64,000 nt of DNA from Sporosarcina obsidiansis (GCF_009651005.1 NZ_WHVW01000002.1:124001-188000), one strand, 5' to 3'; positions 47,976 through 56,595 are shown, counted from the stretch's first letter. The notes: generated by a model not told the origin, from the letters alone. Translations and numbers: made by a program.

Positions 47976-48383
47976 TCACCCCTGTATCCATTCTTTTAGG
48001 ATCAAATGTTTCACTGCAGAGCCATTCTCTGCTTTTCGCAACAGTCTTTCACCTTTTCGATCTAAGGAATAATATTTAGCTCCCGCTGAATCCCACTGTG
48101 ACGTGATGAATTTTCCCTGTTCAAGCCGATGTAACAGAGTGTAAAGAGAGCCTTCATTTTCTTCAAATTGTAAAATACCTCTGCACCGCACTAACTGAAC
48201 CAACTCATAACCAGTTTTATCATGAACAAGTAGTTGGAGAACAGCTAGAATAATATCTTCTTCATTTTCTTGGGAATCATGAATTCGTTTGTATACTTGT
48301 AACCGATGTTGTTCTGAAAACTTCAACTGATTAAAAGTCGTATTCTTCATGGCTTTACGTAAACCTTTTAATTGTTCTTCCAT
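47976..48383 (-). CDS. PadR family transcriptional regulator
   Basis: A 135-residue protein with a winged helix: ILAVLQLLVHDKTGYELVQL, then EGSLYTLLHRLEQGKFITSQ and AKYYSLDRKGERLL, which is the PadR pattern. A helical N-terminal extension of ~35 residues precedes the domain. PadR-HAAS pairs normally act together in envelope-stress modules. It lies 4 nt downstream of the ECF sigma gene. Confidence 0.87.
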   Translation of the reverse strand: MEEQLKGLRKAMKNTTFNQLKFSEQHRLQVYKRIHDSQENEEDIILAVLQLLVHDKTGYELVQLVRCRGILQFEENEGSLYTLLHRLEQGKFITSQWDSAGAKYYSLDRKGERLLRKAENGSAVKHLILKEWIQG

Positions 48384-48387
48384 TTCC

Positions 48388-48921
48388 CTATTCCTCCAAT
48401 CCTATCTTCAACAGTTCTTTAGCTCTTCTAAGTCTTGTTTTAACTGTGTTTTCTTTCACTTCAATGACGATAGCAATCTCTTTGATTGGCATTTCTTGAA
48501 AATAAAAAAGATAGATAACTTCTCGATAGTTGATCGGTAAATTCAGTACGGCTGATGATAACCGATCATCTTCTTCATTTTGAATAACGGTTTGTTCCAC
48601 ACTTATATGTTGAACACCCATAAATGCAGATTCCGTTTCTGAAACTATTACTTTTTTGTTATACCAACTTTTCAAATAGTCTTTGCAATGATTAATACTA
48701 ATTCTCCATAGCCACGTCCGTAACGTGGATTTTCCTTTATATGTGTGCAATGATGTATAACATTTAACAAATATGTCTTGCGTTAAGTCTTCGGCGATTG
48801 CAATATTATGTACGTAAGAATAAACAAGCTGTAAGATCTCCTGTCCATATTGATCCATCAGTTCACTTAATAGTGCTTCTTTATTATCGATTTCTAACAT
48901 CTCTGAAGTTAATTCATTCAC
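48388..48921 (-). CDS. ECF-type sigma-70 family RNA polymerase sigma factor
   Basis: Start at GTG 48921, seven nt after GGGGG; 177 residues. Region 2 holds EDLTQDIFVKCYTSLHTYKG and RTWLWRISINHCKDYL. Region 4 holds LPINYREVIYLFYFQEMPIK and ENTVKTRLRRAKELL. No anti-sigma gene is adjacent; the PadR and HAAS-FtsW genes follow instead. An ECF promoter just upstream suggests autoregulation. Confidence 0.9.
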   Translation of the reverse strand: MNELTSEMLEIDNKEALLSELMDQYGQEILQLVYSYVHNIAIAEDLTQDIFVKCYTSLHTYKGKSTLRTWLWRISINHCKDYLKSWYNKKVIVSETESAFMGVQHISVEQTVIQNEEDDRLSSAVLNLPINYREVIYLFYFQEMPIKEIAIVIEVKENTVKTRLRRAKELLKIGLEE

Positions 48922-48946
48922 ATTCGTTCCCCCTTTCAAATGATTA

Positions 48947-48973
48947 GACGATGTGCTTCATGAGAAAGTTTGG
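48947..48973 (-). promoter_or_regulatory. Autoregulatory ECF promoter of the sigma gene
   Basis: CCAAAC (48968-48973), 17 nt, CGTC (48947-48950) on the minus strand. AAAC at -35 and CGTC at -10 are the Bacillus ECF pattern; the implied start is ~20 nt before the GTG. Confidence 0.6.
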
Positions 48974-48985
48974 TAAAGTTGCAAA

Positions 48986-49016
48986 ACAAAAACGGCAGGC
49001 TAAGCCATACCGTTTC
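48986..49016 (-). terminator. Terminator downstream of the flavin disulfide reductase gene
   Basis: AAACGGTATGGCTTAGCC...GCCGTTTTTG on the minus strand forms an AAACGG/CCGTTT stem with an inner GGCT/AGCC, then T residues. Confidence 0.65.
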
Positions 49017-49155
49017 TTCTTCATACTATTGAAGTTATTTGTACCTCTTTCTGTGATTCTAACATTTCCTTTAACGGGAGTTGAGTAGCAGAAGTAATTA
49101 TCTGATATCCAAGTAGTTTCTCAACATATTATTAGGAGTATACATGATCTGTCTG

Positions 49156-50505
49156 TTATTTCAACATATATCCAATATCCGAAGCAGCAGTCGGATAGGC
49201 AAACGGCATTTCCTTCAATTCTTGAATGGGTATCTGGAAACGGATGGCTAAAGCAAAATAGTTAATAAGTTCATCCGCTTCTCCACTAAGTATATGAGCA
49301 CCTAGAATAATCCCATTATCTCGATCTATGATTATTTTACAAGCAGCCACTTTTTCATTCGTCCGTCTATACGTAAACCAGTCGGACATGTCTTGATACT
49401 TCACCTCTACATTCAGTTTAGATTCCCTCGCTTGCTTCTCGCTCATTCCAACTGATGCAAGCTTAGGAATTGTGAAAACAACAGAAGGAACAACTGGATA
49501 TCTTGCCTTTAAATGATTCCCTTTTAGCAGATTTGCAGCCACCACATGTGATTCTTTAGTAGCGATCGGAGTTAAGGGAGGCCCATCCGTTGACGCTACA
49601 TCTCCTGCAGCGTAGACATGGGGATTACTGACACTTTGCATGTATTCATTCACAATTACTCCCCCCTTGTCTCGTTCCACATTCCCAGTTTCCAACTCCA
49701 TATCCAATGCTGGTTGCCGTCCTGCGCCATGCACGACCAAAACAGTTTCCCATTCTACTTCGTTATCGTCTTGCTTACCTTTCACAATAAATGAACTTCC
49801 TAGCTTCTCAATACCTTCAACAGCTACTTCCAAATGAATCTGAATTCCAACTTCCTTCGATCGCTTCATTAATAAATCAACCAAGTCAGGATCGAAATGT
49901 TTGAGCGCATGTTCACTTCTATGCAAAATATGAACTTCCGAACCTGCCCTTGCTGCGATGTGGGCAAATTCGAATGATATAAACCCGCCACCTATAAATA
50001 CAATATGGTTCGGAAGTTCATCCAACTCAAGAAAATCATCACTCGTAACGAGGTTTTCTTCACCTTTTATCCCCATCTTCACCGGCTCAGCTCCTGTTGC
50101 GATAAGAATACACTTTCCTTCCAACATCTCTGAACCTACTTTTAATACTGTTTCACTGTGAAAAACCGCTTTCCCATGATACCGATCCACACCCAACTTT
50201 TTGAACTTCTCTTCTGTATCTTCCGGAATGGATGCAGTAAATGTCCGTTTGAATGCCATTACATCTTGCCAATCAATACGAGCGTCATCTTGTATCCCTT
50301 TACCATTCATTCGTTTGTTCCAATCAAACAATTCAGCGACTCCCGTTAACACTTTTTTCGGATCACAGCCCCGCTGTGCACAAGTCCCGCCAAATGGGCG
50401 ATCATCAATAATTGCAACATTCCATCCTGCCTTCTTACATTTACTAGCTGTAATGGAGCCAGCTGTCCCTGTTCCGATCACTACCAAGTCATATTTTTTC
50501 ACCAT
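49156..50505 (-). CDS. Pyridine nucleotide-disulfide oxidoreductase (FAD)
   Basis: A 449-residue flavoprotein: FAD motif VVIGTGTAGSITASKC, redox pair in GGTCAQRGCDPKK (C-x4-C), NAD(P) motif FIGGGFISFEFAHIA, and YAAGDVASTDGPPLTP. The position that normally carries the active-site His near the C-terminus reads FAYPTAASD, i.e. Tyr replaces His before Pro, as in some mercuric-reductase-like homologues. It may reduce a disulfide or act as a soluble NAD(P)H oxidoreductase. Substrate unknown. Confidence 0.85.
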   Translation of the reverse strand: MVKKYDLVVIGTGTAGSITASKCKKAGWNVAIIDDRPFGGTCAQRGCDPKKVLTGVAELFDWNKRMNGKGIQDDARIDWQDVMAFKRTFTASIPEDTEEKFKKLGVDRYHGKAVFHSETVLKVGSEMLEGKCILIATGAEPVKMGIKGEENLVTSDDFLELDELPNHIVFIGGGFISFEFAHIAARAGSEVHILHRSEHALKHFDPDLVDLLMKRSKEVGIQIHLEVAVEGIEKLGSSFIVKGKQDDNEVEWETVLVVHGAGRQPALDMELETGNVERDKGGVIVNEYMQSVSNPHVYAAGDVASTDGPPLTPIATKESHVVAANLLKGNHLKARYPVVPSVVFTIPKLASVGMSEKQARESKLNVEVKYQDMSDWFTYRRTNEKVAACKIIIDRDNGIILGAHILSGEADELINYFALAIRFQIPIQELKEMPFAYPTAASDIGYMLK

Positions 50506-50697
50506 TCATTCTCCTCCTTCAATGCACACAAAGAAAACTGTACAATGTCCTTCACTATTTTGTTTATGAAATACCCTGAATTTACTCTGCTCACACTTCG
50601 ACTTCCTTGTGCATTGTGTAAGCAAAGAATAGTTATGTTAGTTTAGGAAATACTAATTCGTAAAACAATTTACGTATTTAGAGGGAGATGAAATTAA

Positions 50698-51672
50698 CTG
50701 AAGAAGATCATATTGATGTCTTTTTTCATATGTATAGGTTTATTGTTTCTCGTTATTTCCGCAAAGGATTCTGAAAAAGATCCTGATGTAACAAGTACTG
50801 TTTCTGCTTCAAAGAACGACAAAGACCGCCTAGCTGTGGAATTAGAATCTTTCAGTTCAGAACACTATATACCTGCAGTGGACGCAAAGGTCGATCGAGT
50901 GTGGAAGGCCATTCCCGGATATAACGGTTTGGAAGTGAATATAGACGCTAGCTATAAGAAAATGAAAGCTAGCGGCAAATTGGACGAGTCAAAAGTGATA
51001 TATCAAGAGGTCTCACCAGCTATTCATTTAGAAGATTTAGGGCCGCATCCAATTTTCAGAGGGAATCCAGACAAACCAATGGTGGCTTTTTTAATTAATG
51101 TTGCATGGGGCAATGAATTTATCCCTGGAATTTTAGAAGTGCTGAAAAAATATCAGACGAAAGCATCTTTTTTCTTTGACGGCAGCTGGGTAAGCAAAAA
51201 TCCTGAATTAGCTAAAAAGATTTTTGAAGAAGGCCATGAGATTGGAAATCACGCGTACAGCCATCCAGATCTCAATCTCAAATCGGAAGCGGAGACAATG
51301 GAAGAATTAAAAAAGACGAATGACGTGATTACCAAAACATTAGGAATTGATTCACCTAAGTGGTTCGGTCCGCCTAGTGGCAGTTTCAATCAAAAAACGG
51401 TGGAAATTGCCAGCCAACTTGGCATGAATACGGTATTGTGGACAGTAGACACCGTGGATTGGAAAAAACCATCTACCGCTGTCATGGTGAACAGAGTAGT
51501 ATCCCAAGTCGAGAACGGCTCTATGGTGTTAATGCATCCCACACTTCCAGTTTCAGAGGGATTAGAGGACATGATCATACAAATTAAAGAGAAAGGCTAT
51601 AAATTAGGAACCGTTAGTGAACTAATGAGCGAAAAACGCGTAAATGTATCTGTTTGGGAAAATAAAAATTAG
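50698..51672 (+). CDS. YlxY-like polysaccharide deacetylase homologue, probable CTG start
   Basis: Starting at CTG 50698, 10 nt after GAGGGAG and directly behind an in-frame TAA, the product begins (M)KKIILMSFFICIGLLF, a proper signal sequence. TTG 50713 and ATG 50716 would cut off its basic residues and lack a binding site. The NodB fold is clear (ASFFFDGSWVSKNPELA, EIGNHAYSHPDL, WFGPPSGSFN), with the zinc histidines kept. The usual Asp-Asp of TFDDG is replaced by NVAWGNEF, as in sporulation-associated YlxY, so classical deacetylation is doubtful. Confidence 0.82.
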   Translation: MKKIILMSFFICIGLLFLVISAKDSEKDPDVTSTVSASKNDKDRLAVELESFSSEHYIPAVDAKVDRVWKAIPGYNGLEVNIDASYKKMKASGKLDESKVIYQEVSPAIHLEDLGPHPIFRGNPDKPMVAFLINVAWGNEFIPGILEVLKKYQTKASFFFDGSWVSKNPELAKKIFEEGHEIGNHAYSHPDLNLKSEAETMEELKKTNDVITKTLGIDSPKWFGPPSGSFNQKTVEIASQLGMNTVLWTVDTVDWKKPSTAVMVNRVVSQVENGSMVLMHPTLPVSEGLEDMIIQIKEKGYKLGTVSELMSEKRVNVSVWENKN

Positions 51673-51787
51673 GACAGTTTGATTACCTGCTCATCTCTTG
51701 ACCTTACAATACTTATAATGTACAAAGTAACTTCCCACACTTATTGGCATACATTAAAAAAGATGTATTCAATAAGATAGAGGAAGG

Positions 51788-52321
51788 TTGAGTGAACTGA
51801 TTTCAAATCATGACCAACAAGCGAAGATGCAGTTTGCAGCAGATGTAAATAAAAGTCCTTTTTTCAAGAAAGATGACCAGAACTTCATAAATATTTTAAG
51901 CAAACAGCAATTGAACACGTTGCAAGGTCTTTCGATGCTAGATATTTTCTTGAGCAAAGACAGCATCATAGAACCTCATTATCATCCGAACGCATCTGAA
52001 CTAACGTATTGCGTATCGGGTTCCGCCACTGTTTCCTTAATGAATCCCTATAAGAAAAAGTTTCATCATTATCGGATTACAACCGGCCAGGTCGTTAATG
52101 TGCCTCAAGGATGGTGGCATTACGAAATTGCACACTCTGATGATACCCACTTACAAGGAATTTTCAATGCGGATACACCTGAAGTAATTTTAGGTTCAGA
52201 TTTACTGACCGCTACACCGCCTGAAGTCTTTGCCTACACATATGGTCTAGATGAAGATCAATGGAAAGCTGTCATCGCCAATATCCAGCCTTCCACATTG
52301 ATTGGACCACCAATTGAATAA
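51788..52321 (+). CDS. Cupin-domain protein
   Basis: A 177-residue protein with one cupin barrel: motif 1 PHYHPNASELTYCVSGSATV (two His and a Glu as metal ligands) and motif 2 GQVVNVPQGWWHYEI. It resembles a germin/oxalate-decarboxylase-like domain, but the substrate is unknown. TTG 51788 touches the GGAAGG site, so a start a few codons later (CTG 51797, 9-nt spacing) is also possible. Confidence 0.8.
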   Translation: MSELISNHDQQAKMQFAADVNKSPFFKKDDQNFINILSKQQLNTLQGLSMLDIFLSKDSIIEPHYHPNASELTYCVSGSATVSLMNPYKKKFHHYRITTGQVVNVPQGWWHYEIAHSDDTHLQGIFNADTPEVILGSDLLTATPPEVFAYTYGLDEDQWKAVIANIQPSTLIGPPIE

Positions 52322-52330
52322 GTGAAATTA

Positions 52331-52364
52331 CAAAGCGACGATATGTTTAACAACCGTCGCTTTA
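52331..52364. terminator. Bidirectional terminator between the cupin gene and yndJ
   Basis: AAAGCGACG...CGTCGCTTT hairpin between convergent genes. Confidence 0.82.
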
Positions 52365-52446
52365 GTACCGTTATATGTAGGATAAGAACTTTTCTTCATC
52401 CTAGAAAGCTTCTAACTTTAGTTTCTATGAGCAGCATGTTCTCTAT

Positions 52447-54012
52447 TTAGTAATGATCAATCACATAATTAATCCTCAAAAAAGGAATCGAAAAAATCCA
52501 CATCCTATGTGTTGCTTGTAAAAACCCGTTCCCCTCGTCCTCAATGAAAAAGTCTTCTTGAAGAGGCAGTTTGAACAATTCTTTACTGCCAATTGACAAA
52601 TACACTCCCGCATCAGAAGCTGGTTCTGTCCGTTTACTCGTCAACTGCAAATTCTTCCCTGTCGCCCGTAACTCTAAAATACCTGTCATGGTCGTAAATG
52701 GTAAAGGCAATGCGATATTCATGTACAATCGTTCATTAGTATGGTGCTGTGAATAAAGAGCCGTAAAAATCGTCTCCTCTTTGACTTTCCGTTCCCACGC
52801 CCGAACATTCTCTCTTCCATCTAGCCCGTCATGTATTGTGTAAATACTTCCCGTCATTTCGACTTCTTCGTTGCGCATCGGCAAATTAATTTGCTGCATT
52901 CTTCTACTAATTACCGAATAAAGAAAGGCAAATGGTTTAAACCAATGATGCCAATGCACAGACGCTCTCAGTCGGTACTCTATCGTATTTTCATAGAAGT
53001 CGAGTATTTGGGGAGAAAGTGTAGACAGCTCCAGACCATACGCCATCATGTCATCAGATAGACCACGATGTTTGCCGACTTCTCCAATTTCATTTGCAAC
53101 CTTTCTTCCGCGTATCCTACTAACCGGAAAATCAAGCGGACGAAAACGTGGGGTTGGCACAGCTAATGACCAACCGATAATGCCAAGTAACGCGAACACC
53201 ACGCAATTCAATACACCATGAAAACGAAGCATAAAGTCGATCGTTACAGAAAACAATCCAAACCCATTACTCAATACGTATAACATTGAAAATGAAATGG
53301 TTACAGCGAGTGCAGTAAAGGAAATTCGCACAAGCCATTTTTGAACCCAACTCGTAAACCTTAGATGCCACGCAATCCAAATGATACCGCCCAACCCATA
53401 GACATATAATAGAACCGCCCCAACCTCAATCCAGCGTGAAAATGTGATACCAACCGCAACAACCATTGGTGCCGCAAGTAATGTCACTGTGGAACTTCTA
53501 TACAAACGCGAAGTATGAAGACGACCTAAAAATCCAACAAAAAATGGCAGAATGAACGCTGAGTAATGAAAATGAATGGCAGTCAACCAAGTAAGTAATG
53601 GACTGAATCCAAGATCAATGCCAGAGATGAAAGCAAAATACCAACCTCCACCCATCGCCAAATATATGAGTCCCATCTCAATCGCAAACTCTTCTAGATG
53701 GGTAAATCCTCGATGCAAAAATCGTGTCACTCCGTAAATGGCTACGAAGAGGGTGAAAAAAAGGTAGATCGTTGCCAACAAACCTTCCCAGCTAGTTGAG
53801 ATCAGCTGTTCCAACATTACTGCTACATATGCTGGAATCGCAAAGTACGGATAATACTTCCAAAACCAATCGCGATCTGTATAAGCAAGTCGTAATAGAA
53901 TCGGTATAAAAACAAGTTGCGCAACAGACAGCAATCCATACGGCCAAGCAGTCATGCTAAAAACAGCAACAACGAGGAACAGCAGCACATGAATCAAAAT
54001 AAAATTACGCAT
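52447..54012 (-). CDS. yndJ: YndJ family membrane protein
   Basis: Start at ATG 54012; ~521 residues. The N-terminal ~300 residues have about nine or ten helices, with GGGWYFAFISGIDLGFSPLL and HFHYSAFILPFFVGFLGRLH (His-rich, conserved in YndJ). The C-terminal ~200 residues are a soluble domain. Function unknown. The start overlaps the DUF4166 stop by 8 nt. Confidence 0.82.
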   Translation of the reverse strand: MRNFILIHVLLFLVVAVFSMTAWPYGLLSVAQLVFIPILLRLAYTDRDWFWKYYPYFAIPAYVAVMLEQLISTSWEGLLATIYLFFTLFVAIYGVTRFLHRGFTHLEEFAIEMGLIYLAMGGGWYFAFISGIDLGFSPLLTWLTAIHFHYSAFILPFFVGFLGRLHTSRLYRSSTVTLLAAPMVVAVGITFSRWIEVGAVLLYVYGLGGIIWIAWHLRFTSWVQKWLVRISFTALAVTISFSMLYVLSNGFGLFSVTIDFMLRFHGVLNCVVFALLGIIGWSLAVPTPRFRPLDFPVSRIRGRKVANEIGEVGKHRGLSDDMMAYGLELSTLSPQILDFYENTIEYRLRASVHWHHWFKPFAFLYSVISRRMQQINLPMRNEEVEMTGSIYTIHDGLDGRENVRAWERKVKEETIFTALYSQHHTNERLYMNIALPLPFTTMTGILELRATGKNLQLTSKRTEPASDAGVYLSIGSKELFKLPLQEDFFIEDEGNGFLQATHRMWIFSIPFLRINYVIDHY

Positions 54013-54613
54013 CTGTCCTAAACACTCCTTCGTATGAAAAGACATTCCCAATCAACGGGTTTTTCACGTTGACACGAATTCGGTACACCTCATTTAGATC
54101 ATCATACATTTCCACAATTGTTGCTAAGCCTTGAAAAATTCGGGGAAGAGGAATTTCGATTCTGCCAAGCACGAAACGTTGGTCCAATGAATTGATTTTC
54201 AGTGCACCTTCATCTAAGACAGTGAATTGCAAATCTGAATAAAGCAGTGGAGGTTCTCCCAAATAATCTTTAACGACCATTCGTTTTTCATCCAGACTCA
54301 TCAACGCATTGAAATAGCGTGTCTTCCTCGGGAAATGAAAACCGCGTTCCCAGTGTATTTGTTGTTCGCCTTTTGAATTTACATAGGTTGAATTAATGAT
54401 AGTAAATGGAATATTTTGTCCACGTTCAGGAAATAGCAATTTCCACCTCACACCTAGTCTGAATAGCGGATAGAGCCATTTCGGCCCGCCTTTTATCGAT
54501 TCCATTTCACCCGTTGCTTTAAAAACTGTACCTTCTTCAAAGTCGTATCGTTTTTGAAGCATAGGATGAAGGCGTAAAAATTCCTCCTGTAATACCTTTT
54601 GATAAATAGACAT
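54005..54613 (-). CDS. DUF4166 protein
   Basis: A 202-residue soluble protein with YQKVLQEEFLRLHPMLQKRY, WERGFHFPRKTRYFNALM and FVLGRIEIPLPRIFQG, the DUF4166 pattern. ATG 54613 follows AGAGG at 8 nt. It is encoded 5 nt after the SRPBCC-DoxX frame and before yndJ, the usual order in Bacillus. Function unknown. Confidence 0.84.
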   Translation of the reverse strand: MSIYQKVLQEEFLRLHPMLQKRYDFEEGTVFKATGEMESIKGGPKWLYPLFRLGVRWKLLFPERGQNIPFTIINSTYVNSKGEQQIHWERGFHFPRKTRYFNALMSLDEKRMVVKDYLGEPPLLYSDLQFTVLDEGALKINSLDQRFVLGRIEIPLPRIFQGLATIVEMYDDLNEVYRIRVNVKNPLIGNVFSYEGVFRTDA

Positions 54614-54618
54614 CACTG

Positions 54619-55519
54619 TTACCTCTTTCTTTTACATGATGAAGCAGTCGGTACATCTCGACTCACCAACAGTCCGATTGCAGTTAATACGATCAACGAT
54701 AGATTGAAAGTGACTGGATTAAATGGATGGATTGCTGTTACGGGTGAAGCGATGAGTGCTGCAAGTGTCAAAAGAGGAAATGCGATAATTTGCACGACTA
54801 ATAGATGCCATTTGTTCCGATAAATAAGCCAGATAAGACCGAATAGTACTTCAGCTACTCCTATAGCCAACACGACATTCGTCTCCTGAATATCAGATAA
54901 AGATAATCCACTTGCGATCATAGACTTTTCTTGCGGATGCATTGCAATCAGCTTCGGCACAAGGCCTTGATAGAACCATAAAAACACAAAAAAAAACGGT
55001 TAGAAGCTGTGTCATGAAATATCGCTGATACTGTGAGGCTGGCGCTTCTCCTTTCTCTAGCCATCTTTTCAATACATCAAAACTTAACGCCGTCGCAAAA
55101 CCCATCATTGGTCTAAAAAACACGTCAATGAATTGACCCACTCTTCCAAAATTCGATGTATAGTCATATTGCGTTAAAAATCTAGTTCCGTCTTCGATCG
55201 GCTCGTATTTCCAATACCCTCGTCCTTCTTTGATCGGTGATATTTTCTGATCTGTCCCAAAATGAAGAGAAGAACTTCGCGTACCATTAGCTAAATGAGC
55301 AGAACCACTGCTTTTCCCCCATCCCTCCACGGTCAGAAGCGGACCTACACTTCTGGTATAAGTAAAAAGCTGTGGTTGATCTTCTTCTTTTGGAAGATAG
55401 CATATGGATGAAAAACGTACATCCCATTGTGCGTGGAGTTCAGGATCTTGGGATGCATCCCAGACTCGCTGAATGGGGACGTTAATTGGTATTTCTACGT
55501 AGATTGGTTTTGACTTCAT
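54619..55519 (-). pseudogene. SRPBCC-DoxX-like fusion gene, frameshifted in a T9 tract
   Basis: The first frame (54893-55519) encodes an SRPBCC/START-like domain (IYVEIPINVPIQRVWDASQD, HAQWDVRF) and breaks up after LLTVFF. A second frame (54619-~54987) continues with DoxX-like membrane helices (FLWFYQGLVPKLIAMHP ... EVLFGLIWLIYRNKW). Removing one T from the nine-T run at 54988-54996 joins them without a gap (LTVFFVFLWFYQG), giving a ~300-residue protein of the usual fused form. Either a recent mutation, a sequencing error, or a slippage-corrected gene. Confidence 0.82.
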
Positions 55520-55649
55520 GTAAACACCTCTACTAATTTAGAATAACTCACGTTCACACTCTCAATATACAAAAGTATTTTCTTAACAACAACTTTAATA
55601 ATTATACACTGTCAATAGGGTTTACATCCAAGCGCTTTAATCCTTCGTA

Positions 55650-55658
55650 CATATAGTA
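55650..55658 (+). promoter_or_regulatory. Sigma-K-like -10 (CATANNNTA) upstream of the Cys-rich protein gene
   Basis: CATATAGTA matches the sigma-K -10 consensus, about 42 nt before the ATG. The -35 half (AC) is not clear at the expected distance. Confidence 0.35.
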
Positions 55659-55699
55659 TAAGTGTAAGGTCTTACAAAATTGTTTTAGGAGGAAATTAA

Positions 55700-56401
55700 A
55701 TGACAAAAGAGAATGAAAGTAAGGGAATGGATTTACAGTCTTTATATGAACAGACAGGTGCGTTTCCACCAAAACTTCAAAATTCACTTGGTTCAATAAT
55801 TGGCTTTGACCCATTCACCTTAATTTGTGCCCATCAAGATCGCTTTATTTGTGTAGACACATTTGAAAAGAGGTATCCGATTACTGATTTTGCCGGTTCC
55901 CAAAACTGTCGCGGAGTTGTTTCTCCAATCGATCCAGACAACTGTGAGGTAATTCTAACATGTGCCAATGAAGCACCAAATGAAGATTGTTCTGCAGTTG
56001 ATGTTACGATTGGTTATCAAGTAATCGTTCCTAATCCCAGCGATACAACTTGTGCAATAGTAATCAATGACACACACGATTTTTCTTGCTCTCGCTTCTT
56101 TAGCGTATCAACAGATCCTGGTATTGGACGCCGTGTATATGCTAGAGACGCTCTTAAAATCGTAGATGGATCTTGTGTACAAGTTTATCTAAATTGTACT
56201 GTTTCAACTGATGGAACAGAGCTTATTGTGAGAGGTTTTATTATTGACAAGCTCTGGAAAAAGGAAAATTTATTAATTGCCGCACCTGCATTTAGATTAA
56301 ACAATACGGTTACGGTTGAAGATGAGTTTGCTCAAGCACCTGGTCCATGTCCTACAAATGGAGCTGGAAGTGGTATTGAAGATCTTGATTTAAACGCTTA
56401 A
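55700..56401 (+). CDS. Cysteine-rich protein, possible spore coat/crust component
   Basis: A 233-residue soluble protein with 11 cysteines (residues 43, 51, 70, 82, 88, 97, 118, 130, 159, 166, 217), no signal peptide and a low-complexity acidic tail. QNCRGVVSPIDPDNCEVILT and GSCVQVYLNC faintly recall the cysteine pattern of the CotY/CotZ/ExsY crust proteins; this is a visual resemblance, not a proven homology. AGGAGG lies 6 nt before the ATG. A strong terminator follows, so it is monocistronic. Confidence 0.72.
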   Translation: MTKENESKGMDLQSLYEQTGAFPPKLQNSLGSIIGFDPFTLICAHQDRFICVDTFEKRYPITDFAGSQNCRGVVSPIDPDNCEVILTCANEAPNEDCSAVDVTIGYQVIVPNPSDTTCAIVINDTHDFSCSRFFSVSTDPGIGRRVYARDALKIVDGSCVQVYLNCTVSTDGTELIVRGFIIDKLWKKENLLIAAPAFRLNNTVTVEDEFAQAPGPCPTNGAGSGIEDLDLNA

Positions 56402-56418
56402 TATAGTGCGATGAACAA

Positions 56419-56452
56419 AGGCAGCCACTTCAATGAAGTGGCTGCCTTTTAT
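56419..56452 (+). terminator. Terminator of the Cys-rich protein gene
   Basis: AGGCAGCCACTTC/GAAGTGGCTGCCT stem followed by TTTATTT. Confidence 0.9.
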
Positions 56453-56544
56453 TTACATATTATAATTTCCCACTCTCCAATTGTATTTTGTATCCTGGAA
56501 TAAGTCACTAAAAGATGGCCAACAAATAATGAGAGGGGGTATTA

Positions 56545-56595
56545 ATGTCTTTGTTAAATAAAGTTACAAGAAAACGTCAAGGTCTCAAAATCTAG
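56545..56595 (+). CDS. 16-codon frame with a strong ribosome binding site; gene remnant or micropeptide
   Basis: GAGAGGGGG lies 5 nt before ATG 56545. The frame encodes MSLLNKVTRKRQGLKI and stops at TAG, overlapping by 4 nt the convergent stop of the next gene. A CATATTATA element (56456-56464) upstream fits the sigma-K -10. It could be a real basic micropeptide or the start of a truncated gene. Confidence 0.3.
   Translation: MSLLNKVTRKRQGLKI

Noticed and set aside
55600..55760. Possible full sigma-K promoter for the Cys-rich gene
   Set aside because: The -10 fits but no AC-containing -35 lies 16-17 nt upstream, so only the -10 is reported.
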